Below are positions 1-7,698 of a stretch of DNA of 64,000 bases, piece by piece. Origin of the DNA: Tenggerimyces flavus (GTDB lineage Bacteria > Actinomycetota > Actinomycetes > Propionibacteriales > Actinopolymorphaceae); the NCBI RefSeq assembly GCF_016907715.1, contig NZ_JAFBCM010000001.1, positions 2,542,001 to 2,606,000 on the forward strand. Reading direction: 5' to 3'. Numbering within the stretch: position 1 is the stretch's first letter; each line of letters begins with the position of its first letter. Under the pieces are notes generated by a model. The model was not told where the DNA came from, ran no database searches, and saw nothing but the letters and a program-made list of their open reading frames with translations. The position numbers and the translations under genes are program-made.

Positions 1-561
1 GACGACGTGCTCAGGGGCGACGCGGCCGAGGTCGGGCGAGACGAGCGAGCCGGTGTCGCCGCCCGCGGCGCCGTACCGCTCGTACCCGAGCCGCGCCATC
101 AGCTCGGCCCAGGCGCGGGCGATCCGCTCGTGGTTCCAGCCCGGGCCGGACAGCGGCGTGGAGAAGCCGAAGCCGGGCAGGGACGGGATCACCAGGTGGA
201 ACTCGTCGCTGAGCGGCTCGATCACCTCGAGGAACTCCACGACCGAGCCCGGCCAGCCGTGCGTGAGGATCAGCGGCAGCGCGTCCTCGTTCGGCGACCG
301 GACGTGCAGGAAGTGGATCGGCTGCCCGTCGATGGTCGTGCGGGACTGCGGGTACGCGTTGAGCCGCTGCTCCCAGGCACGCCAGTCGTACGCCGTCGCC
401 CAATGGTCGGCGAGCCCGCGCAGGTAGTCGACCGGGACGCCGCGCGACCAGCCGACGCCCGCCAACTCCGAAGCCCAGCGGGTGGCCGCCAGCCGGGCGT
501 GAAGGTCAGAGATCGCGGCCTCGGGGACCGCGATCTCGAAGGACTCGAAAGAGTGGCTCAG
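1..561 (-). CDS. Epoxide hydrolase, N-terminal part (cut by window edge)
   Basis: Alpha/beta-hydrolase of the epoxide hydrolase family, expected to open epoxides by Asp-ester chemistry in the cytosol. The 187 visible residues hold the EHN N-terminal domain (about 5-110), the oxyanion-hole motif HGWP at 101-104, and the nucleophile elbow GGDTGS with Asp169; the charge-relay His lies beyond the window. The reading frame is open from an in-frame stop at 670-672, but no ATG, GTG or TTG occurs in it before TTG at 465, which would delete conserved EHN sequence. The best start is therefore a CTG at 561 (giving [14 protein letters not shown]), placed 6 bases past the TAG stop of the DUF4287 gene. Family assignment is firm; the start is inferred. 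Confidence 0.8.
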   Translation of the reverse strand, partial: MSHSFESFEIAVPEAAISDLHARLAATRWASELAGVGWSRGVPVDYLRGLADHWATAYDWRAWEQRLNAYPQSRTTIDGQPIHFLHVRSPNEDALPLILTHGWPGSVVEFLEVIEPLSDEFHLVIPSLPGFGFSTPLSGPGWNHERIARAWAELMARLGYERYGAAGGDTGSLVSPDLGRVAPEHVV

Positions 562-566
562 ACGCT

Positions 567-797
567 CTAGTCGAAGCAGCGCTGTGCGCGCTGGAGATCC
601 GACTCGTGCACGATCGCCGTCGCGTGTCCGTGCGCGAGACCGTACTCGTCGCGCAGCCAGTTCACCCGGTCATCGAAGCGTAGGAACGTTGGTCCTGCTT
701 CCATGGCTTTGAACCACTCAGGGAGTTCACGTCCGGTCGCGTGGGGGATCCGCGCGACGAGGTTCTGATGTGTCTCTTCGGAGTGGTGTAGAGCCAT
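567..797 (-). CDS. DUF4287-type small protein
   Basis: A 76-residue soluble protein of the kind annotated as DUF4287: an N-terminal [19 protein letters not shown] stretch, then ELPEWFKAM, then a helical C-terminal half with [18 protein letters not shown]. The family is common in Actinomycetota and has no established reaction. The ATG at 797 has a good ribosome binding site (GGGAGG, about 6 bases upstream on the minus strand). It is followed at once by the epoxide hydrolase frame on the same strand, so the two are probably one transcript. The 147 bases between it and the PPOX gene hold nothing I recognise. Confidence 0.75.
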   Translation of the reverse strand: MALHHSEETHQNLVARIPHATGRELPEWFKAMEAGPTFLRFDDRVNWLRDEYGLAHGHATAIVHESDLQRAQRCFD

Positions 798-944
798 GGG
801 GGGCCTCCCAGAGATCGGGGTCAGGACCGGTCAGAGTCGAACCATGGAACGAGCGTGCCTGACGAACGGCGTACTCGCAACCCCTCCGCTCAATCTACGG
901 ACAGTCACTGGACTTCTACAGAGCGTGCGATGGTCGGAAGGGGT

Positions 945-1412
945 TCAATCTGCCGTTACCAAGCGTGCGGGAAAGCCTCCTTGTGCCTGCGGTCCCCAGC
1001 TCTCGATGTCGATCTCCAGCAGGCATTTGGCCTGCCGTTCCATCGCCGCGCGGTACTCGTCCCAGTCGGGGTGCTCGCCGCTGATGCAGCGGTAGTAGTC
1101 GACCAGGCCGTCCATCGCGGCGGGCAGGTCGAGGACGCGTCCGGTGCCGTCGACCTGGATCCACGGGTCGCCGCCGTCGGACAGCACGCACAGGCTGACG
1201 GCCGGGTTGCGCCGGACGTTGCGGGCCTTCGCGCGTTCGGGGTACGTCGAGATCACGATGCGGTCGTTCGAGCTGATGCCGAGCGTGACGGGAGACAACT
1301 GCGGCCGCCCATCGCGGCGCGTGGTCGCGAGGATGCCGCGGTGCCTCGGCCGCAGGAACTCGAGCACCTCGGCGCGGCTCAGCTTGGTCTCGGTAGCGAT
1401 CTGGGGACTCAT
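945..1412 (-). CDS. PPOX-class F420/FMN-binding oxidoreductase
   Basis: A 155-residue split-barrel flavin or F420-binding protein of the pyridoxamine 5'-phosphate oxidase-like class. Typical features are LRPRHRGILATTRRDGRPQLSPV near the N-terminus, then RIVISTYPERAKARNVRRNPAVSLCVL, and VDGTGRVLDL in the second half. Members reduce diverse substrates with F420H2; the substrate is not visible here. I chose ATG 1412 (MSPQIATETK); ATG 1424 (MVGDMSPQ) is an alternative. Either start lies within 14 bases of the left end of the inverted-repeat element at 1426, so the promoter must be inside that element or the transcript nearly leaderless. Confidence 0.85.
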   Translation of the reverse strand: MSPQIATETKLSRAEVLEFLRPRHRGILATTRRDGRPQLSPVTLGISSNDRIVISTYPERAKARNVRRNPAVSLCVLSDGGDPWIQVDGTGRVLDLPAAMDGLVDYYRCISGEHPDWDEYRAAMERQAKCLLEIDIESWGPQAQGGFPARLVTAD

Positions 1413-1425
1413 GTCCCCGACCATA

Positions 1426-1603
1426 GGCCGTGTCTGCCAAAGATCGCCTGACGCGCGACACCTCGCATCCCGCCTGGCCGCGGTGCACGTCGTCACCCAT
1501 AGGACAAACTATGAATTCCTCCTGCACCACGCCCAGCCGGGCGCGATGCGCCGCGCGCCATCGCGCGGAGCGCGATGACCAGCGCTATTTGCCAGATACG
1601 GCC
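1426..1603. mobile_element. MITE-like element, copy 1 (178 bp)
   Basis: A non-coding 178-bp element with terminal inverted repeats: left end GGCCGTGTCTGCCAAAGATC, right end (reverse complement) GGCCGTATCTGGCAAATAGC. It is flanked on both sides by TA (1424-1425 and 1604-1605), as expected of a TA target duplication like that of IS630/Tc1-type and some IS5-type elements. No transposase is encoded, so it would need one in trans. A second copy lies at 12179-12360 and a deleted 40-bp form at 42239-42278. The left border abuts the PPOX start codon and the right border supplies one base of the stop codon of the 53-residue frame. Confidence 0.75.
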
Positions 1604-1764
1604 TACGCGGTGCTGAGCCAGACGGAATCGTCTGGAGCCAGCAACAGGCAGGCCGCGCAAGTGACTTCCTCCATGGACGGCTCGCCTTCGCCCCGGACCA
1701 CCACGTCACATCGCGGAATCCCGTTCGTCCACGCGTGCACGGTGTAGCCGTACCGGATGTTCAC
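1603..1764 (-). CDS. Small protein, 53 aa, unknown
   Basis: GTG at 1764 is preceded by a strong ribosome binding site (GGGAGGTC, 7 bases spacing), the main reason to accept this short frame. The product begins MNIRYGYTVHAWTNGIP and contains one Cys near residue 19 and a CAAC pair near residue 40, so it might bind a metal, but no family is recognised. The frame ends at a TAG made from the last C of the element at 1426-1603 plus its TA target duplication. The original protein may have ended exactly there or may have been longer and been cut by the insertion. Confidence 0.45.
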   Translation of the reverse strand: MNIRYGYTVHAWTNGIPRCDVVVRGEGEPSMEEVTCAACLLLAPDDSVWLSTA

Positions 1765-2180
1765 GGATCTCGACCTCCCTCGTCGACTGCCGCGGTTTCC
1801 ATCACGGTAAGCAACAATCGACGGCTCTGCCTGCCAGTTCGCGCGTGTCGCCTCCGGTCCCGGCGAGCTTGGGGCGGGCTTGCGCTGATATGTCGGATGC
1901 GGGCTTCGCCGGCAGAGGCTGGTTAGAATCCCCCCTGAACTGTCGTAGGAGAGGCTGCTCATGACGGATGGCATCTGGGGTCGGGTGCATCGCGACCTAC
2001 CCGGCCGGTGGGGCACGCGCTGACACGGTAGGTACGGACGTGTCGTCGCGTGCTGCGTCGATAGGCAGCACTGCGATGCTGCCGGGAGCTTCCTGATCGC
2101 GGGGAGCCATGCCCGGTAGCCGCCCTTGAGCCTGCCGTGTCGCAGAAGGTCATTTGCCGCTGCGACCCTGCGAAGGTGTC
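1765..2180. other. Intergenic region, divergent promoters and a possible 20-aa frame
   Basis: No convincing full gene. A short frame ATG 1961 to TGA 2023 (MTDGIWGRVHRDLPGRWGTR) has an AGGAG sequence 11 bases upstream and a TAGAAT box at 1925-1930, so it could be a leader peptide or a gene remnant. The rest presumably holds the promoters for the flanking divergent genes; no operator is obvious. Confidence 0.3.
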
Positions 2181-2360
2181 ATGTACCCCCACGAAGTTCA
2201 ACTCTTGCTGCGGATCGAAGCTCAGGCAGAGGCCGAGCGTCGATATCCGCGAGTATCGCGCCACCATCGCTGGCGACTCCGCCAGCGACCACGACCAACC
2301 CTGACTGAGCCCCGCCTGCCTGAGAATCCGCTGGGCGAACCGTCGGTGCGTGCACGGTGA
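2181..2360 (+). CDS. Small basic protein, 59 aa, coupled to downstream kinase
   Basis: ATG 2181 follows an AAGG ribosome binding site. The product (MYPHEVQLLLRIEAQAEAE then a basic HHRWRLRQRPR stretch) resembles the short, basic, helical proteins that actinomycetes encode in many copies, but no function is known. The frame ends in TGA that overlaps the GTG start of the P-loop kinase (GTGA at 2357-2360), an arrangement that indicates translational coupling and is the best evidence that it is expressed. Confidence 0.5.
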   Translation: MYPHEVQLLLRIEAQAEAERRYPRVSRHHRWRLRQRPRPTLTEPRLPENPLGEPSVRAR

Positions 2361-2905
2361 GGTCTTCTGGGCCCGGGACCCGCATCGTCGTCACCGGGAT
2401 GGCTGGATCCGGGAAGTCCACGTTCTCCCGGGCACTTGCGGTCAAGTTCGACCTACCGCTCATCCATCTGGACCTCCAGTTCTGGAAGGCCGGCTGGACC
2501 GAACCGTCGGAGGCCGAGTGGCGCGAGAAACAACGCGGCCTCCTTGCCGGCGACGCGTGGATCGCCGATGGCAACTACACCGAGACGCTCGATCTCCGGC
2601 TCGAACGCGCCGACACCGTGGTGGTCCTCGCCACGCCGTGGTGGCGGTGTGCGGGACGCGCGTTGCTGCGCGGCCTCCGCATGCCAGACCAACTGCCAGA
2701 AGGATGTGAGTACTCGGCCTGGCAACGGTTGCGCGATGAATGGCGCCTGATCCCGGCCATCTGGCGTACTCGGCGCTCGGACCTCGAAGCCGAGCTCGCG
2801 ATCATTGCCCAGCATGGGCAACACGCGTCCCGGCACGTACTCATGTCCAAACGGGCGATCAAGGAATTCCTCAACGGGAAGGGACACGGACATGGAAGCA
2901 AGTGA
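2357..2905 (+). CDS. P-loop kinase, DNA topology modulation (FlaR)-like
   Basis: A 182-residue NTP-binding protein of the adenylate-kinase-like group often annotated as topology modulation protein. The Walker A motif GMAGSGKST is at about residues 14-22, followed by LPLIHLDLQFWKAGW, and a DGNYTETLDLRLERADTVVVLATPWW stretch that is characteristic of the group. The biochemical substrate of this family is not established; a small-molecule or nucleotide kinase role is plausible. It starts with GTG coupled to the upstream 59-residue frame and overlaps the phosphotransferase start by 14 bases, so the three form one translational unit. Confidence 0.8.
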   Translation: MRSSGPGTRIVVTGMAGSGKSTFSRALAVKFDLPLIHLDLQFWKAGWTEPSEAEWREKQRGLLAGDAWIADGNYTETLDLRLERADTVVVLATPWWRCAGRALLRGLRMPDQLPEGCEYSAWQRLRDEWRLIPAIWRTRRSDLEAELAIIAQHGQHASRHVLMSKRAIKEFLNGKGHGHGSK

Positions 2906-3749
2906 AGTGCGGCGTGCGGTGGCTGCGGCGATGTCGCTCGCCTCAGAACTCGGCCTGGCCGTCGACGACGCGATCGTTCTCAGCGACTCCAACCGACTCG
3001 TCATCCGGCTGACGCCCTGCGACGTCGTAGCGCGAGTCGCGCCCATAACGCATTTCGCCAGCGCGGAACAAGAAGTCGACCTCGTGCGACGGCTGGCGCG
3101 GCTGGACGGTCCGGTCGCCGGGCTCGACGCTCGGGTCGAACCACGTGTCTTCGTGCGGGACGGCTTCAAGATCGCCATGTGGGCGTATTTCGAACCGGTG
3201 CCGTCTCGAACGCTTCCGCCGGCCGAGTACGCGCAGGCGCTCGCACGTCTTCACGCCGGCCTGCGGCGGATCGAGGTCCCGACGCCGCACGTCATGGATC
3301 GAGTGGCTGCTACCCAACGAGACGTTGCCAGCCGTGCCGTCACTCCCGACCTTGCGGATCCGGACCGGGCGCTGCTCGCCGACACGCTGCGCGATCTGGG
3401 CCAAGCAATCGTCGACCGGCAGGCCCCCGAACAGCTGCTGCACGGCGAGCCGCACCCGGGGAACCTCCTCGACACGAAGAACGGGCCGCTGTTCATCGAT
3501 TTCGAGAACACCGCCCACGGGCCCGTCGAGTACGACCTGGCTTGGGTGCCCAGCGAGGTCAGCCAGCACTATCCCGACGCCGACCAAGATCTGGTCGGCG
3601 AGTGCAGGGGGATCGTGATCGCGATCGTCGCGATGCATCGCTGGAGTCGCGGCGACCAACACCCGAGCGGCAGAAAATCAGGAGTGGCGTTCCTCCACGT
3701 CCTGCGGGCGGGTCCCCCGTGGCCGGCCCTCGACGACGTCGTCTGGTAG
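2892..3749 (+). CDS. Aminoglycoside phosphotransferase-family kinase
   Basis: A 285-residue APH/choline-kinase-fold phosphotransferase. The catalytic loop LLHGEPHPGNLLD (HGExxxxN) and the metal-binding FIDFEN are present in the second half, in the usual order and spacing, and an N-terminal lobe begins MEASEVRRAVAAAMSLASELG. ATG 2892 is chosen because GGGAAGGGA precedes it. The substrate cannot be told from sequence; the family phosphorylates aminoglycosides, macrolides, homoserine, choline and others. It overlaps the preceding kinase by 14 bases. Transcription runs into the inverted repeat at 3775-3849, which probably terminates it. Confidence 0.85.
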   Translation: MEASEVRRAVAAAMSLASELGLAVDDAIVLSDSNRLVIRLTPCDVVARVAPITHFASAEQEVDLVRRLARLDGPVAGLDARVEPRVFVRDGFKIAMWAYFEPVPSRTLPPAEYAQALARLHAGLRRIEVPTPHVMDRVAATQRDVASRAVTPDLADPDRALLADTLRDLGQAIVDRQAPEQLLHGEPHPGNLLDTKNGPLFIDFENTAHGPVEYDLAWVPSEVSQHYPDADQDLVGECRGIVIAIVAMHRWSRGDQHPSGRKSGVAFLHVLRAGPPWPALDDVVW

Positions 3750-3774
3750 CACCAGCTGCAAGATGCCCGGCGCC

Positions 3775-3849
3775 GTGATCATGTACGTGATCATGAAGGC
3801 AAACACGTCGTATAGGCCAGTCCGGCTTCACGATCACGTACATGATCAC
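3775..3849. terminator. Long inverted repeat between convergent genes (GATCATGT type)
   Basis: Two 24-base arms (3775-3798 and 3826-3849) are complementary with one mismatch and separated by 27 bases. Each arm contains GTGATCATGTACGTGATC. The structure sits in the 126-base gap between the convergent phosphotransferase and thiolase genes. ATGATCATGT palindromes occur between convergent genes three more times in this window, which argues for a bidirectional terminator or a protein-binding site at gene ends. Confidence 0.6.
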
Positions 3850-3875
3850 CCGGGCGGGCCGCGAGCTGGGGATCG

Positions 3876-5099
3876 CTAGCTCAGTCGCTCCAGGATGATC
3901 GCCATTCCCTGGCCGCCGCCGACGCACATGGTTTCCAGGCCGAACGTCTCGTCGCGCGTCTGCAGCCCGTTCAGCAACGTGGTCATGATGCGCGCGCCGG
4001 TCGAGCCGAACGGGTGGCCCAAGGCGATCGCGCCGCCGTGGACGTTGAGCTTGTCCCACGGGATGCCGAGCTCTTCCGCCGACGGGACGACCTGGGCCGC
4101 GAACGCCTCGTTGATCTCGACCAGGTCGATGTCGCCGATCGACATGCCCGCCAGCGCCAGTACACGCCGCGAGGCTTCGACCGGACCGAGGCCCATGATC
4201 TCGGGCGACAGTGCCGAGACGCCGGTCGCGACGATCCGCGCCAACGGCGTGAGACCCAACGAGCGAGCCTTCGAGTCGCTCATGATCACGACCGCGGCGG
4301 CTCCGTCGTTCAGCGGGCAGCAGTTGCCCGCGGTTACCGTGCCGTCCGGCCGGAAGACCGGCTTCAGGCCCGCGACCCCCTCCAGCGTCGTGCCGAACCG
4401 CGGCCCGTCGTCGGTCGACACCACGGTCCCGTCCGGCAACGTCAGCGGCGTGATCTCGCGCGAGAAGAAGCCCGCCTTGGTGGCCGCCTCGGCGAGGTTC
4501 TGGGACCGTACGCCGAACTCGTCCTGCACCGCCCGCGAGGCACCGCGCGAGGTCGCGACGTTCTCGGCGGTCTGGCCCATCGAGATGTAGATGTCCGGCA
4601 CCAACCCATCGAGTCGCGGGTCGCGCCAGGTCTCGTTCGTCTCGGCGGTCTTCGCGGTACGAGCAACCGCGTCGGCGAAGACGGCGTTCTGCGTCGAAGA
4701 AGGATCCACACCGGCCGAGCCGAACGCCTTGTAGCGCGAGACGCACTCGACGCCGGCCGAGACGAATGCCGAACCCTCGCCGGCCTTGATCGCGTGGAAC
4801 GCCATCCGCGCGGTCTGCGTACTCGACGCGCAGAACCGGTTCACGGTCACGGCCGGGACGCCGTCCAGCCCCAGCTGTACGGCGACGCGCCGCGCCAGGT
4901 TGCCGGAGTGCTCGTCGTGCGGCTCGGCGCAGCCGAGGTAGAGGTCGTCGAGCTCCGCGGCGTCGAACGCCGGCACCTTGTCCAGCGCCGCGCGCACCAC
5001 CAATGCCGCCAGGTCGTCGGGGCGAACGTCCTTCAGCGAGCCCTTCACCGCGCGCCCGATGGGCGAACGGGCGGTGGCGACGATCACGGCCTCGGGCAT
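3876..5099 (-). CDS. Acetyl-CoA C-acyltransferase (thiolase)
   Basis: A 407-residue thiolase that condenses or cleaves acyl-CoA thioesters in fatty-acid or ketone metabolism. The nucleophile Cys90 is in NRFCASSTQ, the His of GGAIALGHPFGSTGAR and the Cys of CVGGGQGMA complete the active site, and EINEAFAAQ is conserved. Length is normal for the degradative or biosynthetic thiolase group (about 390-405). It starts at ATG 5099 with an AAGGAGG site upstream. No other beta-oxidation gene is next to it; the nearest upstream gene on the strand is the Cfr-like methyltransferase 14 bases away, so they may share a transcript. Confidence 0.93.
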   Translation of the reverse strand: MPEAVIVATARSPIGRAVKGSLKDVRPDDLAALVVRAALDKVPAFDAAELDDLYLGCAEPHDEHSGNLARRVAVQLGLDGVPAVTVNRFCASSTQTARMAFHAIKAGEGSAFVSAGVECVSRYKAFGSAGVDPSSTQNAVFADAVARTAKTAETNETWRDPRLDGLVPDIYISMGQTAENVATSRGASRAVQDEFGVRSQNLAEAATKAGFFSREITPLTLPDGTVVSTDDGPRFGTTLEGVAGLKPVFRPDGTVTAGNCCPLNDGAAAVVIMSDSKARSLGLTPLARIVATGVSALSPEIMGLGPVEASRRVLALAGMSIGDIDLVEINEAFAAQVVPSAEELGIPWDKLNVHGGAIALGHPFGSTGARIMTTLLNGLQTRDETFGLETMCVGGGQGMAIILERLS

Positions 5100-5113
5100 G
5101 GAACCCCTCCTTG

Positions 5114-6220
5114 TTACCCAGCAGTAATGGGGAGTCTACGCCGGTCCGCGGCCGGGGCGGGCGCCGAGGACAGGTACTGCGCGTGCAGCTGGCCACACGC
5201 CGCGTCGAGCGCGCCGCCGAACTGCTGCCGCTGGGTCGCCCGGACGTTCGCCGACCGCAGCGTGCGCAGGAACTCCGCGACCCGCGCGGCGCTCGGCCGT
5301 CGGTAGGCGGGCGTGACGCCGACCGCGTCGTTGTACGGGATCACGCTCACGTGGAACAGCCGCGGCTGGTCGCGTGAGTTCACCAGCGAGGCGAGCGCGG
5401 TGGCGTGCGCGGGCGAGTCGTTGACGCCGTCGATGAGGAGGTACGCGAGGTACGTCTTCCGCCGCGTCTCGGCGACGTGCTGGTCCAGGATCGCCAGGCA
5501 GGAAGCCAGCGGGAAACGCCCTTCCAGCGGGATCAGCGTGGAACGTTCGGCGGGGAACGGGGAGTGCACCGACAGCGTCACGTTCACCTGCGGGTGGCTG
5601 TCAACCAGCCGTTGCAGGCCGGGAGCGAAACCCACGGTTGACACCGTGATGCGCCGTGGGGACAGGCCGAAGTAGTCGGGATGAGTGAGGACGTCGAGCG
5701 CGGGGAACGTGTGCGGGTTGGCGAGTGCCTCGCCCATACCCATGAACGCGATGCTGTCAACCGGGCCTTGCTGCTGGTGGTAGAGGACCTGGTCGCAGAT
5801 CTCGTCGGCGCTGAGGTTGCGGACGAGGCCGACCGCGCCGGTGGCGCAGAACGTACAGCCGAGGCCGCAACCCACCTGCGTGGACAGGCAGAGGGAGGTC
5901 CAGCCGGTGCGGTAACGGGCGAGGACGGTCTCGATGCGAGCGCCGTTGTCGTTCTCGAAGAGGGTCTTCTCGACCTGGTCGCCGGACTGGCGGGCGATCG
6001 GCCGCAGGTCGGCGAACGTCGGGCCGAAGGCCTCGATCAGACTGCTGCGAACCCTGCGGGGGAGTGCGCTGAGCTGCGCGTACTCGGTGGTTCCGGTGCG
6101 GTGGACGGCACGTACGAGCTGGGACAGGCGGTAGGCCGGCTCACCGAGCGAGCTGAGCAGCTCGGCGATGGCGGCATAGCGCGTCCGTGGGGGCGGATTG
6201 GGGAACAACTGGATGCACAT
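5114..6220 (-). CDS. Cfr-like 23S rRNA A2503 methyltransferase (radical SAM)
   Basis: A 368-residue radical-SAM enzyme. The cluster ligands are Cys118, Cys122 and Cys125 in CGLGCTFCATG. The stretch ADEICDQVLYHQQQGPVDSIAFMGMGEAL, the sequence VTLSVHSPFPAERSTLIPL, and the C-terminal RQQFGGALDAACGQL match Cfr (C8 methylation of A2503, giving resistance to phenicols, lincosamides, oxazolidinones, pleuromutilins and streptogramin A) more closely than housekeeping RlmN, which methylates C2 of the same base. Cfr-like genes of Actinomycetota can be of either activity, so the resistance role is inferred. The leader region carries a 4-codon frame and two strong hairpins, consistent with ribosome-controlled expression. 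Confidence 0.8.
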   Translation of the reverse strand: MCIQLFPNPPPRTRYAAIAELLSSLGEPAYRLSQLVRAVHRTGTTEYAQLSALPRRVRSSLIEAFGPTFADLRPIARQSGDQVEKTLFENDNGARIETVLARYRTGWTSLCLSTQVGCGLGCTFCATGAVGLVRNLSADEICDQVLYHQQQGPVDSIAFMGMGEALANPHTFPALDVLTHPDYFGLSPRRITVSTVGFAPGLQRLVDSHPQVNVTLSVHSPFPAERSTLIPLEGRFPLASCLAILDQHVAETRRKTYLAYLLIDGVNDSPAHATALASLVNSRDQPRLFHVSVIPYNDAVGVTPAYRRPSAARVAEFLRTLRSANVRATQRQQFGGALDAACGQLHAQYLSSAPAPAADRRRLPITAG

Positions 6221-6285
6221 CGCTAGGTCAACTTCCTACGTGGTGACGGGGGAAAGCCGAAGGCCCAGCGAGGGGATGCGCGCCC

Positions 6286-6358
6286 TGCCCAGCCAGAGAG
6301 TGCTGGGCACAACACAGGACCGGTCGCGAGGCCGGTCAGCACGCTACATGTCGTTCAT
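6286..6358 (-). promoter_or_regulatory. Possible attenuator leader of the Cfr-like gene
   Basis: Reading on the minus strand, a 4-codon frame ATG 6358 to TAG 6344 (MNDM) is followed by a GACCGG/CCGGTC hairpin (6337-6318, 8-base loop) and a TGCCCAG/CTGGGCA hairpin (6309-6286, 10-base loop), then about 65 bases to the methyltransferase start. Short leader peptides plus successive hairpins are the known layout for ribosome-stalling control of cfr/erm-type genes. The tiny frame has no strong ribosome binding site, so this stays tentative. Confidence 0.4.
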
Positions 6359-6419
6359 CCTGCCATGGAACCGATCGACCTGCCACCGTGTAAAACAGCC
6401 GAGAGCTCTCGAAGAAGGA

Positions 6420-6977
6420 ATGAGCACGGACGACGACGAGGCGGTGCGCCGCTCCCTCGACGGCGACCTCGACGCCTACGCGGCCCTGGTCGCCCGCTAC
6501 ACCGCGCCCGCACATCGGGCCGCGGTGATGTTCGGGGCCGGCGACGACGCCGACGACGTCGTGCAGGAGGCGTTCATCAAGGCATATCGCCACTTGGCGA
6601 AGTTCCGGCGCGGGGAGGTGTTCCGGCCCTGGTTGTTGCAGATCGTGGTGAACGAGACCCGTAACCTGCACCGCTCCCGTCGCCGCCTGGACGGCCTGGT
6701 CCTGCGGGCTTCGGCGTTGACGCCTTCCGGCGTGGTCGCGCCGGACGATCCGGAGCTGACGGCGCTGAGTTCGGAGCGCCGGTCGGCCCTGCTGGTCGCC
6801 GTCCGTTCGTTGCCGGAGAAGTACCGGCAGGCCGTGACGTGCCGGTACTTCCTCGAGCTGAGCGAGGCCGAGACGGCTCAGGTGCTCGGGTGGCCGGCCG
6901 GGTCGGTGAAGTCGCGGACCGCGCGGGCGTTGGCGCGGCTGCAGCAGGCGTTGGGGAAGGAGGATCGCGATGGCTGA
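6420..6977 (+). CDS. ECF-type RNA polymerase sigma factor
   Basis: A 185-residue sigma-70 family protein of the extracytoplasmic type. Region 2 is seen in DLDAYAALVARY to DDVVQEAFIKAYRHLAKFRRGEVFRPWLLQIVVNETRN, and region 4 in LPEKYRQAVTCRYFLELSEAETAQVLGWPAGSVKSRTARAL. The start ATG 6420 has AAGAAGGA just upstream. It overlaps the following membrane protein by 8 bases, so that protein is probably its regulator. It is divergent from the Cfr-like gene. Confidence 0.9.
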   Translation: MSTDDDEAVRRSLDGDLDAYAALVARYTAPAHRAAVMFGAGDDADDVVQEAFIKAYRHLAKFRRGEVFRPWLLQIVVNETRNLHRSRRRLDGLVLRASALTPSGVVAPDDPELTALSSERRSALLVAVRSLPEKYRQAVTCRYFLELSEAETAQVLGWPAGSVKSRTARALARLQQALGKEDRDG

Positions 6978-7698
6978 GCGGCTGGAGTCGGAGCTGCGTG
7001 CGCTGGGCCGTTCGCTCGACGTTCCTCTTCCCCGCGACGTGAGCGCCGCGGTCGTGACGCGGCTGTCGGCGCCGCCCGCCAAGCGCGGGCTGTGGCTTCG
7101 GCTGCGCTGGTTGGTGGTCGTAGCGCTGGTGCTGCTCGCCGGGTCGGTGACGATCGCCGCGTCGCCGGAGGTGCGGGCGGGCATCGTCTCGTTGCTCCGG
7201 TACGCCGGCATCGAGATCCGCATCGACTCCGCCCCCTCGCCGCTGCCGACCGGGCAGGGCACGCTGCCCGAGACGCGGACAGTGTCGCTGGAGGAGGCTC
7301 GGGCCGCCGCCCGCTTCGATGTCCTGGTGCCATCGGAGCTCGGCGCGCCGGACGGCGTGCAGATCGTCGACGGCACCCCACCCCGCGTGGTGACGCTGAT
7401 GTGGGCCTCGGGCGTGCGGCTGGACGCGTTCGACGGGCGGGTGGAGTACGCGTACTACAAGAAGATCGTGGGCGACCGGGCGTTCGAGTGGATCGACATC
7501 GACGCCGACGAGCCCGCCGTCTGGATCGACGGCCCGCACTCACTCGTCTACATCGACCGCGACGGCGTCAACCGCACCGAGACGGCGCGCATGGCCGCGA
7601 AGACCCTGATCTGGCAGAACAACGGCATCACCTACCGCCTCGAAGGCGACCGCTCCCTGGAGGAGCTGACCGCGATCGCCAAGTCGCTAGGCCGGTGA
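6970..7698 (+). CDS. Membrane protein coupled to sigma factor, likely anti-sigma
   Basis: A 242-residue protein with a short cytosolic N-terminus (MAERLESELRALGRSLDVPL), one transmembrane helix at about 45-65 (LRWLVVVALVLLAGSVTIA), and an extracytoplasmic domain of about 170 residues with no cysteines. The topology and the 8-base overlap with the sigma gene suggest an anti-sigma factor or a sensor; there is no visible HxxxCxxC zinc anti-sigma motif, so it is not of the ZAS class. The 3' end overlaps the convergent ABC ATPase by 12 bases. Confidence 0.65.
   Translation: MAERLESELRALGRSLDVPLPRDVSAAVVTRLSAPPAKRGLWLRLRWLVVVALVLLAGSVTIAASPEVRAGIVSLLRYAGIEIRIDSAPSPLPTGQGTLPETRTVSLEEARAAARFDVLVPSELGAPDGVQIVDGTPPRVVTLMWASGVRLDAFDGRVEYAYYKKIVGDRAFEWIDIDADEPAVWIDGPHSLVYIDRDGVNRTETARMAAKTLIWQNNGITYRLEGDRSLEELTAIAKSLGR

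Noticed and set aside
3559-5196. 545-residue open frame on the minus strand overlapping the thiolase gene
   Set aside because: It is an out-of-frame reading of the thiolase region, Arg/Gly-rich with no family resemblance, typical of spurious frames in GC-rich DNA.
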